58,962 bases of DNA from Nibrella saemangeumensis (GTDB lineage Bacteria > Bacteroidota > Bacteroidia > Cytophagales > Spirosomataceae), in assembly GCF_039541915.1 (NCBI RefSeq), contig NZ_BAABHD010000071.1, forward strand, positions 1 to 58,962, read 5' to 3'. The position numbers were made by a program, and so were the translations under genes. Within the stretch, counting starts at the first letter, position 1. The number at the start of each line of letters is the position of its first letter. Positions 1-9,615 of this stretch are shown here, one piece after another. The notes under the pieces were generated by a model. The model saw only the letters and a list, made by a program, of their open reading frames with translations. It was not told the origin of the DNA and searched no databases.

Positions 1-92
1 AGCTAATTCATCGAATCTATGCCGTAGTAAAGCGGGGCAAAAAATATGACAAATTTTATGCCTCAACTCTTGCATAGATCATAGAAATCCGC

Positions 93-112
93 CCGGCTGC
101 GTCGGGATGACA
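93..112. repeat. partial copy of a dispersed inverted-repeat family
   Basis: The stretch containing GCGTCGGGATGACAAG closely resembles one arm of the inverted repeat at 37319-37393 (GCGTCGGCATGGCAAA). It lies just downstream of the aminotransferase stop codon. It looks like a single degenerate half of the same intergenic repeat. The resemblance was judged by eye. Confidence 0.35.
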
Positions 113-115
113 AGC

Positions 116-1276
116 CTATAACTTAATAAGTCGCTCGCCGGCACGGAGCAGCATCTCGTCGTCCTTGGCGAAACAGAAACGCAGGATGCGGTAATCATCG
201 AGGTTGTGATAAAACACCGATACCGGAATGGAGGCTACGCCAATCTCATGCGTCAACCGGATGGCCAGATCGTAATCAGGCTCGTCGGTAATGGCCGCGT
301 AGGAAACGGTCTGGAAAAAGGTTCCTTCGGCGAGTTTAAAGCGGAATCGGGAGGCTGCTAAAATTTCAGCAAACAGGTCGCGCTTTCGCTGGTAGAAGGC
401 CGACAACGACAGGTAGTGCTCCGGTTCCTGCAGGTACTCCGCCAGGGCCACCTGCATCGGCGTCATCACGCTGAAAGTCACAAACTGGTGAATTTTGCGA
501 AACTCCGCCGTCAGTTCCTTTGGCGCCAGGCAGTAGCCGATCTTCCAACCGGTGGTGTGGAACGTCTTGCCGAATGAGCCGCAGATAAATGTGCGCTCCT
601 GCAACGTTGGGTGCGACATCAGCGAGTGGTAGGCCCGTCCATCAAAGACGATATGCTCGTACACCTCATCAGCCACCAGGTAGATGTCTCGGTCGCGGAC
701 CAGATCGGCCAACTGCGTCAGATCATCGGCGGTCCAGACGCGGCCGGTCGGGTTCTGAGGGGTATTGACGATCACCAGTCTGGTACGGTCGGTAATCTTT
801 TCCCGTACCTGCGTCCAGTCCGGTGCATAGTCCGGTGGCGTCATGGTTACATAAACCGGAGTCCCGCCGTTCAGTTCAATGGCCGGTACGTAGCTATCGT
901 AAGCCGGCTCAAAGATAATTACCTCATCGCCGGGCCGCACCACGGTGGTAATGGCGGCAAAAATCGCTTCGGTGGCTCCGGTGGTGACGGTTACCTCAAA
1001 ATCAGGATGGTAGTCGACGCCGTACACCTCACTGGTTTTGCGGGCGATGGCCTCCCGCAGGACCGGCACACCGGGCATGGGGGCATACTGGTTATGCCCC
1101 TGTCGCATGGCCTTATCGACGAGGTCGAGTAATCTGGCGTCGGTATTGAAATTTGGAAAACCCTGAGACAGGTTCAACGCCCCCGTATCGGCGGCCAGCT
1201 TCGACATGACGGTGAATATAGTCGTGCCAACGGCAGGCAGTTTGGACGGCAACAGGCCCGTGAATGATGATACCAT
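116..1276 (-). CDS. methionine/kynurenine-type class I/II aminotransferase
   Basis: A 386-residue PLP-dependent fold-type I aminotransferase, cytosolic, of the YbdL/kynurenine aminotransferase group, which transaminates methionine and aromatic amino acids. The substrate-pocket motif NLSQGFPNF is at 35-43, NTPQNPTG at 171-178, the PLP-binding aspartate in ADEVYEH at about 203, and the Schiff-base lysine K237 in GSFGKTFHTTGWK. The length is normal for the family. The ATG at 1276 fits the expected N-terminus. It appears monocistronic, with a 107-bp gap to the symporter upstream. Methionine aminotransferase is the usual annotation for this sequence type in Bacteroidota; the exact substrate is inferred. 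Confidence 0.9.
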   Translation of the reverse strand: MVSSFTGLLPSKLPAVGTTIFTVMSKLAADTGALNLSQGFPNFNTDARLLDLVDKAMRQGHNQYAPMPGVPVLREAIARKTSEVYGVDYHPDFEVTVTTGATEAIFAAITTVVRPGDEVIIFEPAYDSYVPAIELNGGTPVYVTMTPPDYAPDWTQVREKITDRTRLVIVNTPQNPTGRVWTADDLTQLADLVRDRDIYLVADEVYEHIVFDGRAYHSLMSHPTLQERTFICGSFGKTFHTTGWKIGYCLAPKELTAEFRKIHQFVTFSVMTPMQVALAEYLQEPEHYLSLSAFYQRKRDLFAEILAASRFRFKLAEGTFFQTVSYAAITDEPDYDLAIRLTHEIGVASIPVSVFYHNLDDYRILRFCFAKDDEMLLRAGERLIKL

Positions 1277-1383
1277 TATTGTATGTGTTCAGCAGTGGTA
1301 GCAGAGACTTCTCCTTTAGAAAGAGCTTGTGTTTATAAGGCGCAAACCTATCTGATTTACCGCCCTGCAACCAATCGATTGTA

Positions 1384-2841
1384 TTATATGCGGCTAACCG
1401 ATTCTTTGTCCGCCCAGGCTCTCTCCCACTCATCGGCATTCTTGATACCCAGTTCTTTGGGATTGAAGACCGGGTCTTTACCGGCTTTCTTCTGTGCGCT
1501 GTAGTCCCTGAGCGCCAGTAGCGCCGGCTTCCTAAGGAGCAGGATAGCGATAATGTTCAGCCAGGCCATCATGCCTACGCCGATATCACCGAGTGTCCAG
1601 GCCATAGCCGCCGTTTTTACCGACCCGTAAAAGGTAGAGCCGAGAATTAGTAAACGCAGGCCCCATACCATCCATTTCGGCGTTCCCTTCTGCGTCAGGT
1701 AGCTGAGGTTTGTTTCCGCTATATAATAATAAGCCATAATGGTAGTGAAGGCGAAGAAGAACAGCGATATGGCGACGAAACCACCGCCTAATGCCGGAAA
1801 GTGCGTATTCACAGCCTGCTGGGTATACTCGCCACCAATGGCCGCACCCGGTATATTCTCGACCAGGAAACCACCGTCGGGATTTTTTACGTTGTATTTT
1901 CCCGTAAACAGGATCATAAACGCGGTAGCGGTACACACGAACAGCGTATCAACATACACGGAAAAGGCCTGGACTAGCCCCTGCTTGGCCGGATGGCTCG
2001 TTTCGGCCGCAGCAGCCGGGTGCGGGGCGGTTCCCTGTCCGGCTTCATTAGAGTAGATTCCGCGCTTGACGCCCCAGGCCACAGCCATGCCAAATACACC
2101 GGCAAAGGCAGGCTCCAGATTGAAAGCAGACCGGATAATGAGGGAGAGGACCGACGGCACCTGCGTAATGTTCAGCAGAATAATGGTAACGGCCATCAGA
2201 ATGTAAGCGCCGGCCATAAACGGCACCACAATCTCGGCTACCCTCCCAATGCGCTTTACTCCCCCAAAGATGATCAGGGCAATCAACAGTGTAACGGCAC
2301 CACCGGTGACCGCGACCGGGATGTCAAACGCATTCTTTACTCCGAGGGCAATGCTGTTGCTTTGAACACCGGGCAGAAAGAACGCCGTGCTCAGTACCGT
2401 TGCCACGGCAAACACAACGGCATACCATTTAACCCCCAGCCCCTTTTCAATATAAAACGCAGGACCACCACGGTACTGACCATCTTTTACCTGTTTGTAG
2501 ATCTGGCCCAGGGTAGCCTCAATGAACGCCGACGATGCTCCCAGGAACGCAATGGCCCACATCCAGAAAACCGCGCCCGGTCCCCCCATGGCAATTGCGG
2601 TTGCCACCCCGGCTATGTTGCCAGTACCGACGCGTCCTGAAATGGCAATGGCAAACGCTTGAAACGAACTCACTCCTTTGGCTGAAGATTTGCCGCCGAA
2701 CAGCAGCCGGACCATGTCTTTCAGGTAACGAACCTGTAGAAAGCGGGTGATGATGGAGAAATAGATACCGGCGCCCAGGCAAAGAAAAATTAGCGCATTA
2801 CTCCAGATGATGTCATTAACGGAATTGACAATGTTTTCCAT
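1384..2841 (-). CDS. alanine/glycine:cation symporter family protein (AGCS)
   Basis: An inner-membrane symporter of 485 residues that imports alanine or glycine with Na+ or H+. It shows about ten hydrophobic segments and the family motifs GGPGAVFWMW (86-95) and SNEAGQGTAPHPAAAAE (264-280). I chose the ATG at 2841 (MENIVNSVNDIIW): the frame stays open ten codons further to a TTG at 2871, but the family normally begins just before the first membrane helix. It lies in the same direction as the aminotransferase, and together they would fit amino-acid uptake and use, although the 107-bp gap leaves co-transcription unproven. Confidence 0.9.
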   Translation of the reverse strand: MENIVNSVNDIIWSNALIFLCLGAGIYFSIITRFLQVRYLKDMVRLLFGGKSSAKGVSSFQAFAIAISGRVGTGNIAGVATAIAMGGPGAVFWMWAIAFLGASSAFIEATLGQIYKQVKDGQYRGGPAFYIEKGLGVKWYAVVFAVATVLSTAFFLPGVQSNSIALGVKNAFDIPVAVTGGAVTLLIALIIFGGVKRIGRVAEIVVPFMAGAYILMAVTIILLNITQVPSVLSLIIRSAFNLEPAFAGVFGMAVAWGVKRGIYSNEAGQGTAPHPAAAAETSHPAKQGLVQAFSVYVDTLFVCTATAFMILFTGKYNVKNPDGGFLVENIPGAAIGGEYTQQAVNTHFPALGGGFVAISLFFFAFTTIMAYYYIAETNLSYLTQKGTPKWMVWGLRLLILGSTFYGSVKTAAMAWTLGDIGVGMMAWLNIIAILLLRKPALLALRDYSAQKKAGKDPVFNPKELGIKNADEWERAWADKESVSRI

Positions 2842-3024
2842 GCTATCGTTTCGAAGGTTTGCCACCTGCAAAGAGCGGCCTACATGTTCTTAGAGGATCT
2901 AGTTGGCTATGAACAATCCCTTAAAGAAACGAAATTTTGCCGTAACTCATGCAGACATAGCAAAAAAGCCCTGTTCCGCTGAATACTACCAACAACATTT
3001 GGCGAGGAATCTACCTAAGACATT

Positions 3025-4176
3025 CTAAACATAACGTAGCAGTAAACCAACCACGGCGGCAGCCCCGATGAGAACCAGCTCGGGCAGCTTTTTGTACCGA
3101 TATAGTAAGCCAAACGCTATCAGGGCCAGCACCACGGCCGGCCAGTCGGTCAACTGCCGCTTACCCAGCACGATGACGGCTCCGGCAATGGCACCCACCG
3201 CCGAGACGGTTACGCCATCAACGAAGGCTTTGATGTCGGGTCGTTTGCCGTATTTTTTAAAATAGGGGGCGGGTAGAATAGTAAACAGGTAACAGGGCAG
3301 GAACGTAGCGGTAGCGGCTACGCAGGCGCCGGAAAAACCAGCTACCAGATAGCCAATAAAACCCACCGTGATCACCACCGGCCCCGGTGTAATCATGGCT
3401 ACCGCAACAGCATCCAGAAATTGCTGCTCGTTGAGCCAGCCAAACTCCTTTACGACACCACCGTACAGAAACGGAACAATGGCCAGCCCGCTACCGAACA
3501 CAAACGCTCCGGCTTTGGTAAAGAACAGGGCTAATTGCCAGAGCGTGGAGTCTATGGCCGGGAACACTTCCAGCAGGAAAGGTGACAGACTGCCCAGCCG
3601 TACCCCTGCCGGTGGCGCTTTCACCAGCCAAACCACTACCCCGGATAGCAGCACCAGCCACAACAGCTCCGACTCTGCCATAAATGTTGCCAATGCCGAT
3701 AAGGCAAACAGACCCAACAGCAGCGGCTCCTTCCCTACCGTTTTCAGAGTTAGCCGGTACGTACCGATGGCGATAATACCGATAACGGCTGAGCCCACCC
3801 CGTAGAAAGCGGCCTGCATCCAGGGCAATCCTCCGAAGTAGATATACGCCCAGCCCAGCGCTACTACCATCAGAAACGAGGGCAGGACAAACGCCAATCC
3901 GGTCAGCGTAGCGCCCAGAACGCCGTAATGCACGTAACCCAAGTAAATTCCTAACTGTGCAGCCAATGGCCCTGGAGCCAGCTGCGCAAGCGCCAGGCCC
4001 TCCCGGTAATCCTCCTCGCTGATCCACTGGTTCTGCTGCACCAGATCGCGGTGCATATAACCGATCAGCGCCGGCGGACCGCCAAAACCGGTGGCACCCA
4101 ACCGCAAAAAATAGGTTGCTAACTGCTTCAGCGTATACGGCCGCGTCATCGACGGAACTTGTATATCCGGGTTCAT
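3025..4176 (-). CDS. chrA: chromate transporter ChrA, two-domain form
   Basis: A CHR-superfamily inner-membrane protein of 383 residues with two homologous halves (about 21-185 and 211-383). The signature GFGGPPALIGYMHRDLV is at 30-46, and the paired motifs LAPGP (66-70) and ITPGP (262-266) mark the duplication. Characterised members export chromate; many others have no known substrate. The start at 4176 lies only 5 bp after the stop of the upstream TonB receptor, so the two are very probably one transcript. That partnership suggests an oxyanion substrate handled across both membranes, which is inference. Confidence 0.9.
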   Translation of the reverse strand: MNPDIQVPSMTRPYTLKQLATYFLRLGATGFGGPPALIGYMHRDLVQQNQWISEEDYREGLALAQLAPGPLAAQLGIYLGYVHYGVLGATLTGLAFVLPSFLMVVALGWAYIYFGGLPWMQAAFYGVGSAVIGIIAIGTYRLTLKTVGKEPLLLGLFALSALATFMAESELLWLVLLSGVVVWLVKAPPAGVRLGSLSPFLLEVFPAIDSTLWQLALFFTKAGAFVFGSGLAIVPFLYGGVVKEFGWLNEQQFLDAVAVAMITPGPVVITVGFIGYLVAGFSGACVAATATFLPCYLFTILPAPYFKKYGKRPDIKAFVDGVTVSAVGAIAGAVIVLGKRQLTDWPAVVLALIAFGLLYRYKKLPELVLIGAAAVVGLLLRYV

Positions 4177-4181
4177 AACAC

Positions 4182-7067
4182 TCAGAATTTAGTCACATCC
4201 CAGGTGATTGCCAGGTAGTACAAACCGCCGATCGTCGGGCCGGCTGCATACTGGATATACCGGTTGTTGAACAGGTTGGCACCACCCAGTTTAAAGGTAA
4301 GTTGTGGATTCTGTGCCTTGCCAAACGTGGCCCGGTAGGTCACCTGTGCGTCAACTGTCTGGTAAGCCGGCACTACCCCATTAGCCAGCGGACTCTCCCA
4401 TAAGAAACGGTCCTGCCAGCGCCATACAGCATTGAAGCCTACGCTGTTGCCGCCAGCTGTCTTCACCAGTTCGCGGTTACCCAGGCTGATGTTGGTGACC
4501 CACTTTGGCGTGTTGAAGCCGGTTACAAATACATCAGGATTTGCGTTACCCACGATAGTATTGTAATTCAGGTTACCAGTCAGCACGTATTTTTGGAAAA
4601 AGTTGTAGGTCAGACCCAGGGCGGCACCGTAACTGTGGTAAGCATTCCGGGCATTGGTGAATACCCGGTAGCGCACCTGATTGGCCCGGTTCAGCATGTC
4701 CAGTACAGAAGCTTCCGTGCCGACCCGACCGGATGTCGGTACCGCCACCTCAACCTGACCCAGAAAACCCTGGTAGATGTTGTAATAAACCTCGCCGTCG
4801 ATAGCCACCCTGTTATTGGCCAGCACGCTCTTGTAACCAGCTTCAAATGAGTTGATGTGCTCAGGTTGTTCGGGAGCCAGATTGGCAATGGCCAGTTTGT
4901 CCCGGTTCTTCAAGGCGGCATCGGTCCGGCTCAGGCCAGCGGCTACATCAGCATTGACGGCCGCCAGAAACTGATCGAGCGAGGTCAGCGTATTCGAGTT
5001 TTCCAGGAAGCCCAGGCCTTCGTTCACGCGGGCCAGTCCACCTACCCGGCGTACGTTGGTGTTGTTGACAAACGACAGCGCTTCGAATAAGGCCGGAAAA
5101 CGATAGCCGTTCTGGTACGAGAACCGGATGTTGTGCTTTTCGGATGCCGTGTATACCAGCGCAATCCGGGGATTGAATTTGGGCGTAAATTCCGGATTAT
5201 TATCGACCCGTAGAGAGGTCGAAATTTTAAGCTTCTCGTCAAAAAACTTCTTCGTCACCAGCGCAAAGGCACCGTACTTTTGATAGATCTGATTAGTACC
5301 GCCGGGGGTAGTCCGCTGGTCGATGGGTTTGGAAAAATCCACGAAGTTGTTGCCGTCCGGAATTACCTCATAGCGACGATAATCAGCGCCAACCAGCACC
5401 TCGGCAAATTTGACCCGACTGGTCAGGTTATACTGAACATCGGCATGATACGTGTTACTGCGCTGCCAGAGGGCCGCACCACCCGTAGCCGGGGCACTGG
5501 AGATGACAGAGCCATGATCCCAGTTATTGATGTGGGTGATGGTGTTCTTTAACGTGTTGAACCCAGCGGTACCCGGTACAACTCGCCCCTGATCGGCTAC
5601 CTGCCGGGCCAGTTGCATAGCGGTGGGCAGATCGACACCGCTGTTTACCTGATTTTGCAGTTCGGTTCTGAATTTGCCGGCCCAGACGCTGTTGGACGCA
5701 TGCGTCAGGTCGAGGTTATACGCTAGCGGGTTCAGGTTATAGGAGTTGCCGGTATTCTCGACCAGGGCGTACACCCTGGCAATTACGTTGGTACTCCTGA
5801 GTTCGAGCTTGTGGTTCTGGACGGTTACGTCTTTCAACTGAATCTTGTTACCCCGCTGGAAAATACCATCCATCAGCCCAAAGCGGTAGCCGTATGCCAG
5901 CTCCACGTTGTCGTTGATGCGGTAGTGCAGGCTGCCGTCGACCTTGAGGTTGCGGACGGTCGGGCTGATCAGATCCCGCTCGTAGTAGCCGGTGCGGCTG
6001 ACGTTGAAGGTCTCTGTCTTACCCCTGTACTGAATGGCAATGGACGAGCGTGAACTCCGGTCGTCGCCGTAGCGGTTCCACAAATCAGCGGCCGGGTTTA
6101 TGGCCCCTGACAGTTCCGGGAAGCGGGGATTAGCGCCGGCCAGGTCCTGCGGGTTCTGGTCGATTTGCGTATTGGCAACCCAATCGGTGCCCTGCAGGTA
6201 GCTGACGTTTACTTTAAAGGCGAATTTATTATTGAAGGCTTTGGCGATCCGAATAGCTGACTCGGTCAGCAGCGACGGGTTGCGGTCGATACCATCGATG
6301 TGGTTGATACCCGTTTTCTGGTAGAGGCTAATGCCCTGGTAGCGGAACGGACTCTTGGTTTGCAGGTTGGCCATCCCGTTGATGGCGTTCATCCCGTACA
6401 ACGCTGAGGCCGCTCCTGGTGTAATTTCCACGCTTTCGATATCCAGTTCTGTCGGCCCGATGGCATTGCCTAAGGGTACCCCCAGCGTAGCCGCCTGCAT
6501 ATCTACCCCATCGACTAACTGCATAAAACGAAAATTATTCGGGATGTTAAAGCCCCGCGTATTCGGCACTTTAAACGTCAGACTCGAAGTAGTCATCTGC
6601 ACGCCCTTTACGTTTTCGAGAGCGTCGTAAAAACTGGGTGCGGGGCTTTCTTTCAGCACGCGCATATTAAGCTTTTCAATAGCCACCGGCGATTTCAGCA
6701 CGTCCTCCTCAATCCGCGAAGCCGTTACCACCACCTCTTTACCCAGAATGGCCTGGGTGTTCAGCGAAACGGAAATTTTGTCGCCGGGGCCCTCGACCAC
6801 CAGTTCTTTCGGAGCGTAACCGAGTACCTGGAAGACGAGGGTAAATGGAAATTTTACTTTTGTCCGAAGCGCAAACTCACCCTGTTCATTGGTTACGGTA
6901 CCAGATACCGTGTTTTTGATCAGCACACCCACGCCCGGAATAGGCTGGTGGGTTTCGGTGTCGTCAACTTTACCCGACAGCAGCACTAGTTGATCCTGAG
7001 CCAGGGCGGCATGAGACGCAAATATTATAGATGTAAGCGTCAGGAAGGTAAACACCTTAAAATACAT
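4182..7067 (-). CDS. TonB-dependent outer-membrane receptor with carboxypeptidase-regulatory-like domain
   Basis: 961 residues. A signal peptide covers 1-24 (ending HAALAQ). A CarboxypepD_reg-like beta-sandwich (about 29-104, with GTVTNEQGEFAL) is followed by a TonB-box/plug region (about 110-240, with VEITPGAASALYGMNAING) and a 22-strand-type barrel ending in phenylalanine (ITWDVTKF), as outer-membrane beta-barrels do. The ligand is not evident. There is no SusD partner, so it is not a classical glycan SusCD pair. It is the first gene of a tight operon with chrA (5 bp). A terminator-like hairpin sits in its leader at 7102-7128. Confidence 0.92.
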   Translation of the reverse strand: MYFKVFTFLTLTSIIFASHAALAQDQLVLLSGKVDDTETHQPIPGVGVLIKNTVSGTVTNEQGEFALRTKVKFPFTLVFQVLGYAPKELVVEGPGDKISVSLNTQAILGKEVVVTASRIEEDVLKSPVAIEKLNMRVLKESPAPSFYDALENVKGVQMTTSSLTFKVPNTRGFNIPNNFRFMQLVDGVDMQAATLGVPLGNAIGPTELDIESVEITPGAASALYGMNAINGMANLQTKSPFRYQGISLYQKTGINHIDGIDRNPSLLTESAIRIAKAFNNKFAFKVNVSYLQGTDWVANTQIDQNPQDLAGANPRFPELSGAINPAADLWNRYGDDRSSRSSIAIQYRGKTETFNVSRTGYYERDLISPTVRNLKVDGSLHYRINDNVELAYGYRFGLMDGIFQRGNKIQLKDVTVQNHKLELRSTNVIARVYALVENTGNSYNLNPLAYNLDLTHASNSVWAGKFRTELQNQVNSGVDLPTAMQLARQVADQGRVVPGTAGFNTLKNTITHINNWDHGSVISSAPATGGAALWQRSNTYHADVQYNLTSRVKFAEVLVGADYRRYEVIPDGNNFVDFSKPIDQRTTPGGTNQIYQKYGAFALVTKKFFDEKLKISTSLRVDNNPEFTPKFNPRIALVYTASEKHNIRFSYQNGYRFPALFEALSFVNNTNVRRVGGLARVNEGLGFLENSNTLTSLDQFLAAVNADVAAGLSRTDAALKNRDKLAIANLAPEQPEHINSFEAGYKSVLANNRVAIDGEVYYNIYQGFLGQVEVAVPTSGRVGTEASVLDMLNRANQVRYRVFTNARNAYHSYGAALGLTYNFFQKYVLTGNLNYNTIVGNANPDVFVTGFNTPKWVTNISLGNRELVKTAGGNSVGFNAVWRWQDRFLWESPLANGVVPAYQTVDAQVTYRATFGKAQNPQLTFKLGGANLFNNRYIQYAAGPTIGGLYYLAITWDVTKF

Positions 7068-7101
7068 ATACTCTATAGATTTAATAGGTTTATTTACTAA
7101 A

Positions 7102-7128
7102 AAACAGAGCCAGGTGCTTTGCCTGGCT
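7102..7128 (-). promoter_or_regulatory. terminator-like hairpin in the leader of the TonB receptor-chrA operon
   Basis: On the minus strand a perfect 7-bp stem (AGCCAGG / CCTGGCT, 7-nt loop) is followed by CTGTTTTTTAG, the layout of an intrinsic terminator. It lies about 35 bp upstream of the TonB receptor ATG at 7067. The only gene further upstream is divergent, so there is no preceding minus-strand gene for it to terminate. It may therefore be an attenuator in the 5' leader. I recognise no known riboswitch class in 7130-7318. Confidence 0.45.
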
Positions 7129-7291
7129 TTGTGGCTGTAAATCTTTGTTATAAAAATGAATTCGCCAAACGAGATAAGACAAAAAATAACAAAACCAGAA
7201 AAGTTTATAAATCTTGCTATAAAAGTAATATAGCTACCTCCTTATCCAGACTAACCTGATAATTTGGAGCCCAGCTTTCTTTTTATTCCTA

Positions 7292-7299
7292 TACATTTG
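7292..7299 (+). promoter_or_regulatory. candidate -7 promoter element for the 734-aa TonB receptor
   Basis: TACATTTG matches the Bacteroidota -7 consensus TAnnTTTG and lies 19 bp before the ATG at 7319, implying a very short leader. No TTG is found at the ideal 19-bp spacing; the closest is about 25 bp upstream. This is a weak call based on one element. Confidence 0.3.
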
Positions 7300-7318
7300 C
7301 CGCTTCTATTCACCTGGT

Positions 7319-9523
7319 ATGGTAAGACTACTTTTGCTATTTCTATTTCTGTTTGGCTGGACTAAGTCAGTTGCACAATCGTTGTACAGAGCAGTGGTGA
7401 GGGACCGGCAGACCGGCCAACCAGTGCCAGGTACCAGTGCCCGTGTGCTCAACTCAACGTCAGGAGCAACCAGCGATGCAGAAGGTCGCCTAACTTTTAA
7501 CCTCCCTGAAGGCTCACACATCATTCTTTTTACATCCGTAGGCTATGCTCCTTTACGGGATACGGTTTCGCTTCCAATGACAGAAGAACGCGTTATTTTG
7601 CTTCAGACGGAGAATACAGAACTGGAAGAAGTAATCGTTGAGGCTACCCGCGCTAACCGAAGTATCGCCGAGTTACCAACCCGCATTGAAGCCCTGACGG
7701 AAGAAATTGACGAGGCATCAACCATGGACCCGGCCAAGATTGCGCATCTGCTGACCCACAGCACTGGTATCCAGGTCCAGCAAACCTCGGCCACGTCCAA
7801 TACCGCTAATGTGCGGATTCAGGGCCTCGATGGGCGCTACACCCAGATTTTGAAAGATGGTTTTCCGCTCTACGGCGGTTTTTCGGGCAGTCTGAGTATT
7901 ATGCAGATTCCTCCCCTCGACCTCCGGCAGGTGGAATACATTAAAGGATCTGCCTCTACCCTGTACGGTGGGGGAGCCATTGGGGGATTGATTAACCTTC
8001 TCTCCAAAACTCCGAATCAGGAAGAAACCCTCGTTCACCTCAACTACAGTAACGTGGGTGCCCGGGATGCCAATGCTTTCTTATCCCGTCGCTTTGGGAA
8101 ATGGGGCGTTACGGTGCTGACAAACTTCAACCTGCACAATCCGTTCGACGCCGACAACGATGGCTACACTGATTTGCCAAAGCTCGAGAAGTTCAACTTC
8201 AATCCGCGGTTGTTCTTTTATCCCGACGCATCCACCACGATCTACCTGGGTGGTACGTTTACCCGCGAAACCCGCCAGGGTGGCGACCGGGCCGTCTTAA
8301 AGGCCGATGAACTAACCTCCGGGCATTTCTACCGTGAAACGAACGAATCGACCCGGTCAACTACCCAATTCAAGTTTGACAGGCGGCTTGGCCAGCAGCA
8401 GTGGCTGACGGTGAAAAACAGCCTTAATTTTTTCGACCGGTCACTGGCTATTATTCAGAACCCGGACCTTGACAGGGCCTCTTTTAGCGGCCGGCAAGTT
8501 GCCTCTTTTACGGAGTTGTCATACACGTACCGGCCTGAACGGCACAATCTGATTGTTGGTCTTAATTACATCACCGACTCCTTTCGCGAAAATCCGGTCA
8601 GACATAGTCGTCCCCGTAACGAATATCATTATACAGCCGGCCTGTTTGTCAACCACTTGTGGGATGCGGCCCGCTGGCTATCCCTGGAGAGTGGCTTACG
8701 GGTAGACCACAATCAAAATCGTTCGGCTCTGGGCAAAGGCAATCCTGAGTGGCTGACTCTCCCCAGGCTAAATGCTCTTTTCAAACTGTCGTCAAAGTTC
8801 AGCAGCCGGCTTGGCGGGGGCTTCGGATATCGTCAGCCTACGGTATTCAACCAGGAGGCCGAACTGCTGGGCTATCAAAACGTGCTGCCCGTCGATTACT
8901 CGTCAGCGAAAGCAGAGCGGTCGGTCGGCGGCAACGTAGATGTTACCTTCCGGCACCCCTTTAGCGAGACCGTCATTCTCAACATTAATCAGCTATTCTT
9001 TTACAACCGGATTCAGAATCCCCTGCAGCTAATGGCCCTTCCCGCAACGGGTACGTTGCAGTTCCAGAACAGGAACGGGTATATCGAAAGCCGTGGCTTC
9101 GAAACCCAGATGAAGCTATTCGTCGGCAGTTTCACCTGGTTTGTGGGTTATACGTTCACCCGGGCGAATCTGCTCACCGGCGCAAGCCGGGAAGAAGTAC
9201 CGCTCACGCCCCGGCACAGCGTGAAAGGTGACCTGTTGTTTGCCCTGCCGGATAAGTGGCGCATTGGCTGGGATTACGAACTGAAGAGTTCACAACTCCT
9301 CTCTTCCGGCCGGCGGGTCCGTCCCCTGTTCACCAGCGGCTTAGTGGTCGAACGGACAATCCGGAACTTTGTCTTGTTCGTCAACTTCGAAAACTTTGGC
9401 GATGTTCGCCAGACCCGGTACGAGAGTCTGCGGTCAGCACCGTACAATACGCCCCAGTTTACCGAAGTATGGGCACCCCTCGACGGATTTGTCTGGAATA
9501 CGGGTATTAAGCTGAAGTTGTGA
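7319..9523 (+). CDS. TonB-dependent receptor (siderophore/vitamin-type)
   Basis: 734 residues. The signal peptide is 1-20 (LLLLFLFLFGWTKSVAQ). A carboxypeptidase-regulatory-like domain covers about 22-98, a plug about 110-225 (NVRIQGLDGRYTQILKDG and VEYIKGSASTLYGGGAIGG), and the barrel ends in WNTGIKLKL. The size and plug resemble small-ligand receptors for ferric siderophores or cobalamin more than SusC proteins. It is divergent from the first TonB receptor, with 251 bp between the starts, and is closed by a strong hairpin at 9562-9605, so it is monocistronic. The ligand is unknown. Confidence 0.9.
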   Translation: MVRLLLLFLFLFGWTKSVAQSLYRAVVRDRQTGQPVPGTSARVLNSTSGATSDAEGRLTFNLPEGSHIILFTSVGYAPLRDTVSLPMTEERVILLQTENTELEEVIVEATRANRSIAELPTRIEALTEEIDEASTMDPAKIAHLLTHSTGIQVQQTSATSNTANVRIQGLDGRYTQILKDGFPLYGGFSGSLSIMQIPPLDLRQVEYIKGSASTLYGGGAIGGLINLLSKTPNQEETLVHLNYSNVGARDANAFLSRRFGKWGVTVLTNFNLHNPFDADNDGYTDLPKLEKFNFNPRLFFYPDASTTIYLGGTFTRETRQGGDRAVLKADELTSGHFYRETNESTRSTTQFKFDRRLGQQQWLTVKNSLNFFDRSLAIIQNPDLDRASFSGRQVASFTELSYTYRPERHNLIVGLNYITDSFRENPVRHSRPRNEYHYTAGLFVNHLWDAARWLSLESGLRVDHNQNRSALGKGNPEWLTLPRLNALFKLSSKFSSRLGGGFGYRQPTVFNQEAELLGYQNVLPVDYSSAKAERSVGGNVDVTFRHPFSETVILNINQLFFYNRIQNPLQLMALPATGTLQFQNRNGYIESRGFETQMKLFVGSFTWFVGYTFTRANLLTGASREEVPLTPRHSVKGDLLFALPDKWRIGWDYELKSSQLLSSGRRVRPLFTSGLVVERTIRNFVLFVNFENFGDVRQTRYESLRSAPYNTPQFTEVWAPLDGFVWNTGIKLKL

Positions 9524-9561
9524 GCAGAACACACAAAACCCTGCTGATCTATCTCCCTGCT

Positions 9562-9605
9562 GTTAAATGAAAAAGGCCGGCAAGTACCGGCCTTTTTCAT
9601 TTAAC
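9562..9605. terminator. bidirectional intrinsic terminator
   Basis: A perfect 19-bp inverted repeat with a 6-nt loop (9581-9586). The stem includes AAAAAGGCCGG and CCGGCCTTTTT, so each strand ends its stem with a T-run. It lies between two convergent genes, the TonB receptor ending at 9523 and the PVC-type protein ending at 9616, and can stop both transcripts. Confidence 0.9.
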
Positions 9606-9615
9606 AGTAATTCAT

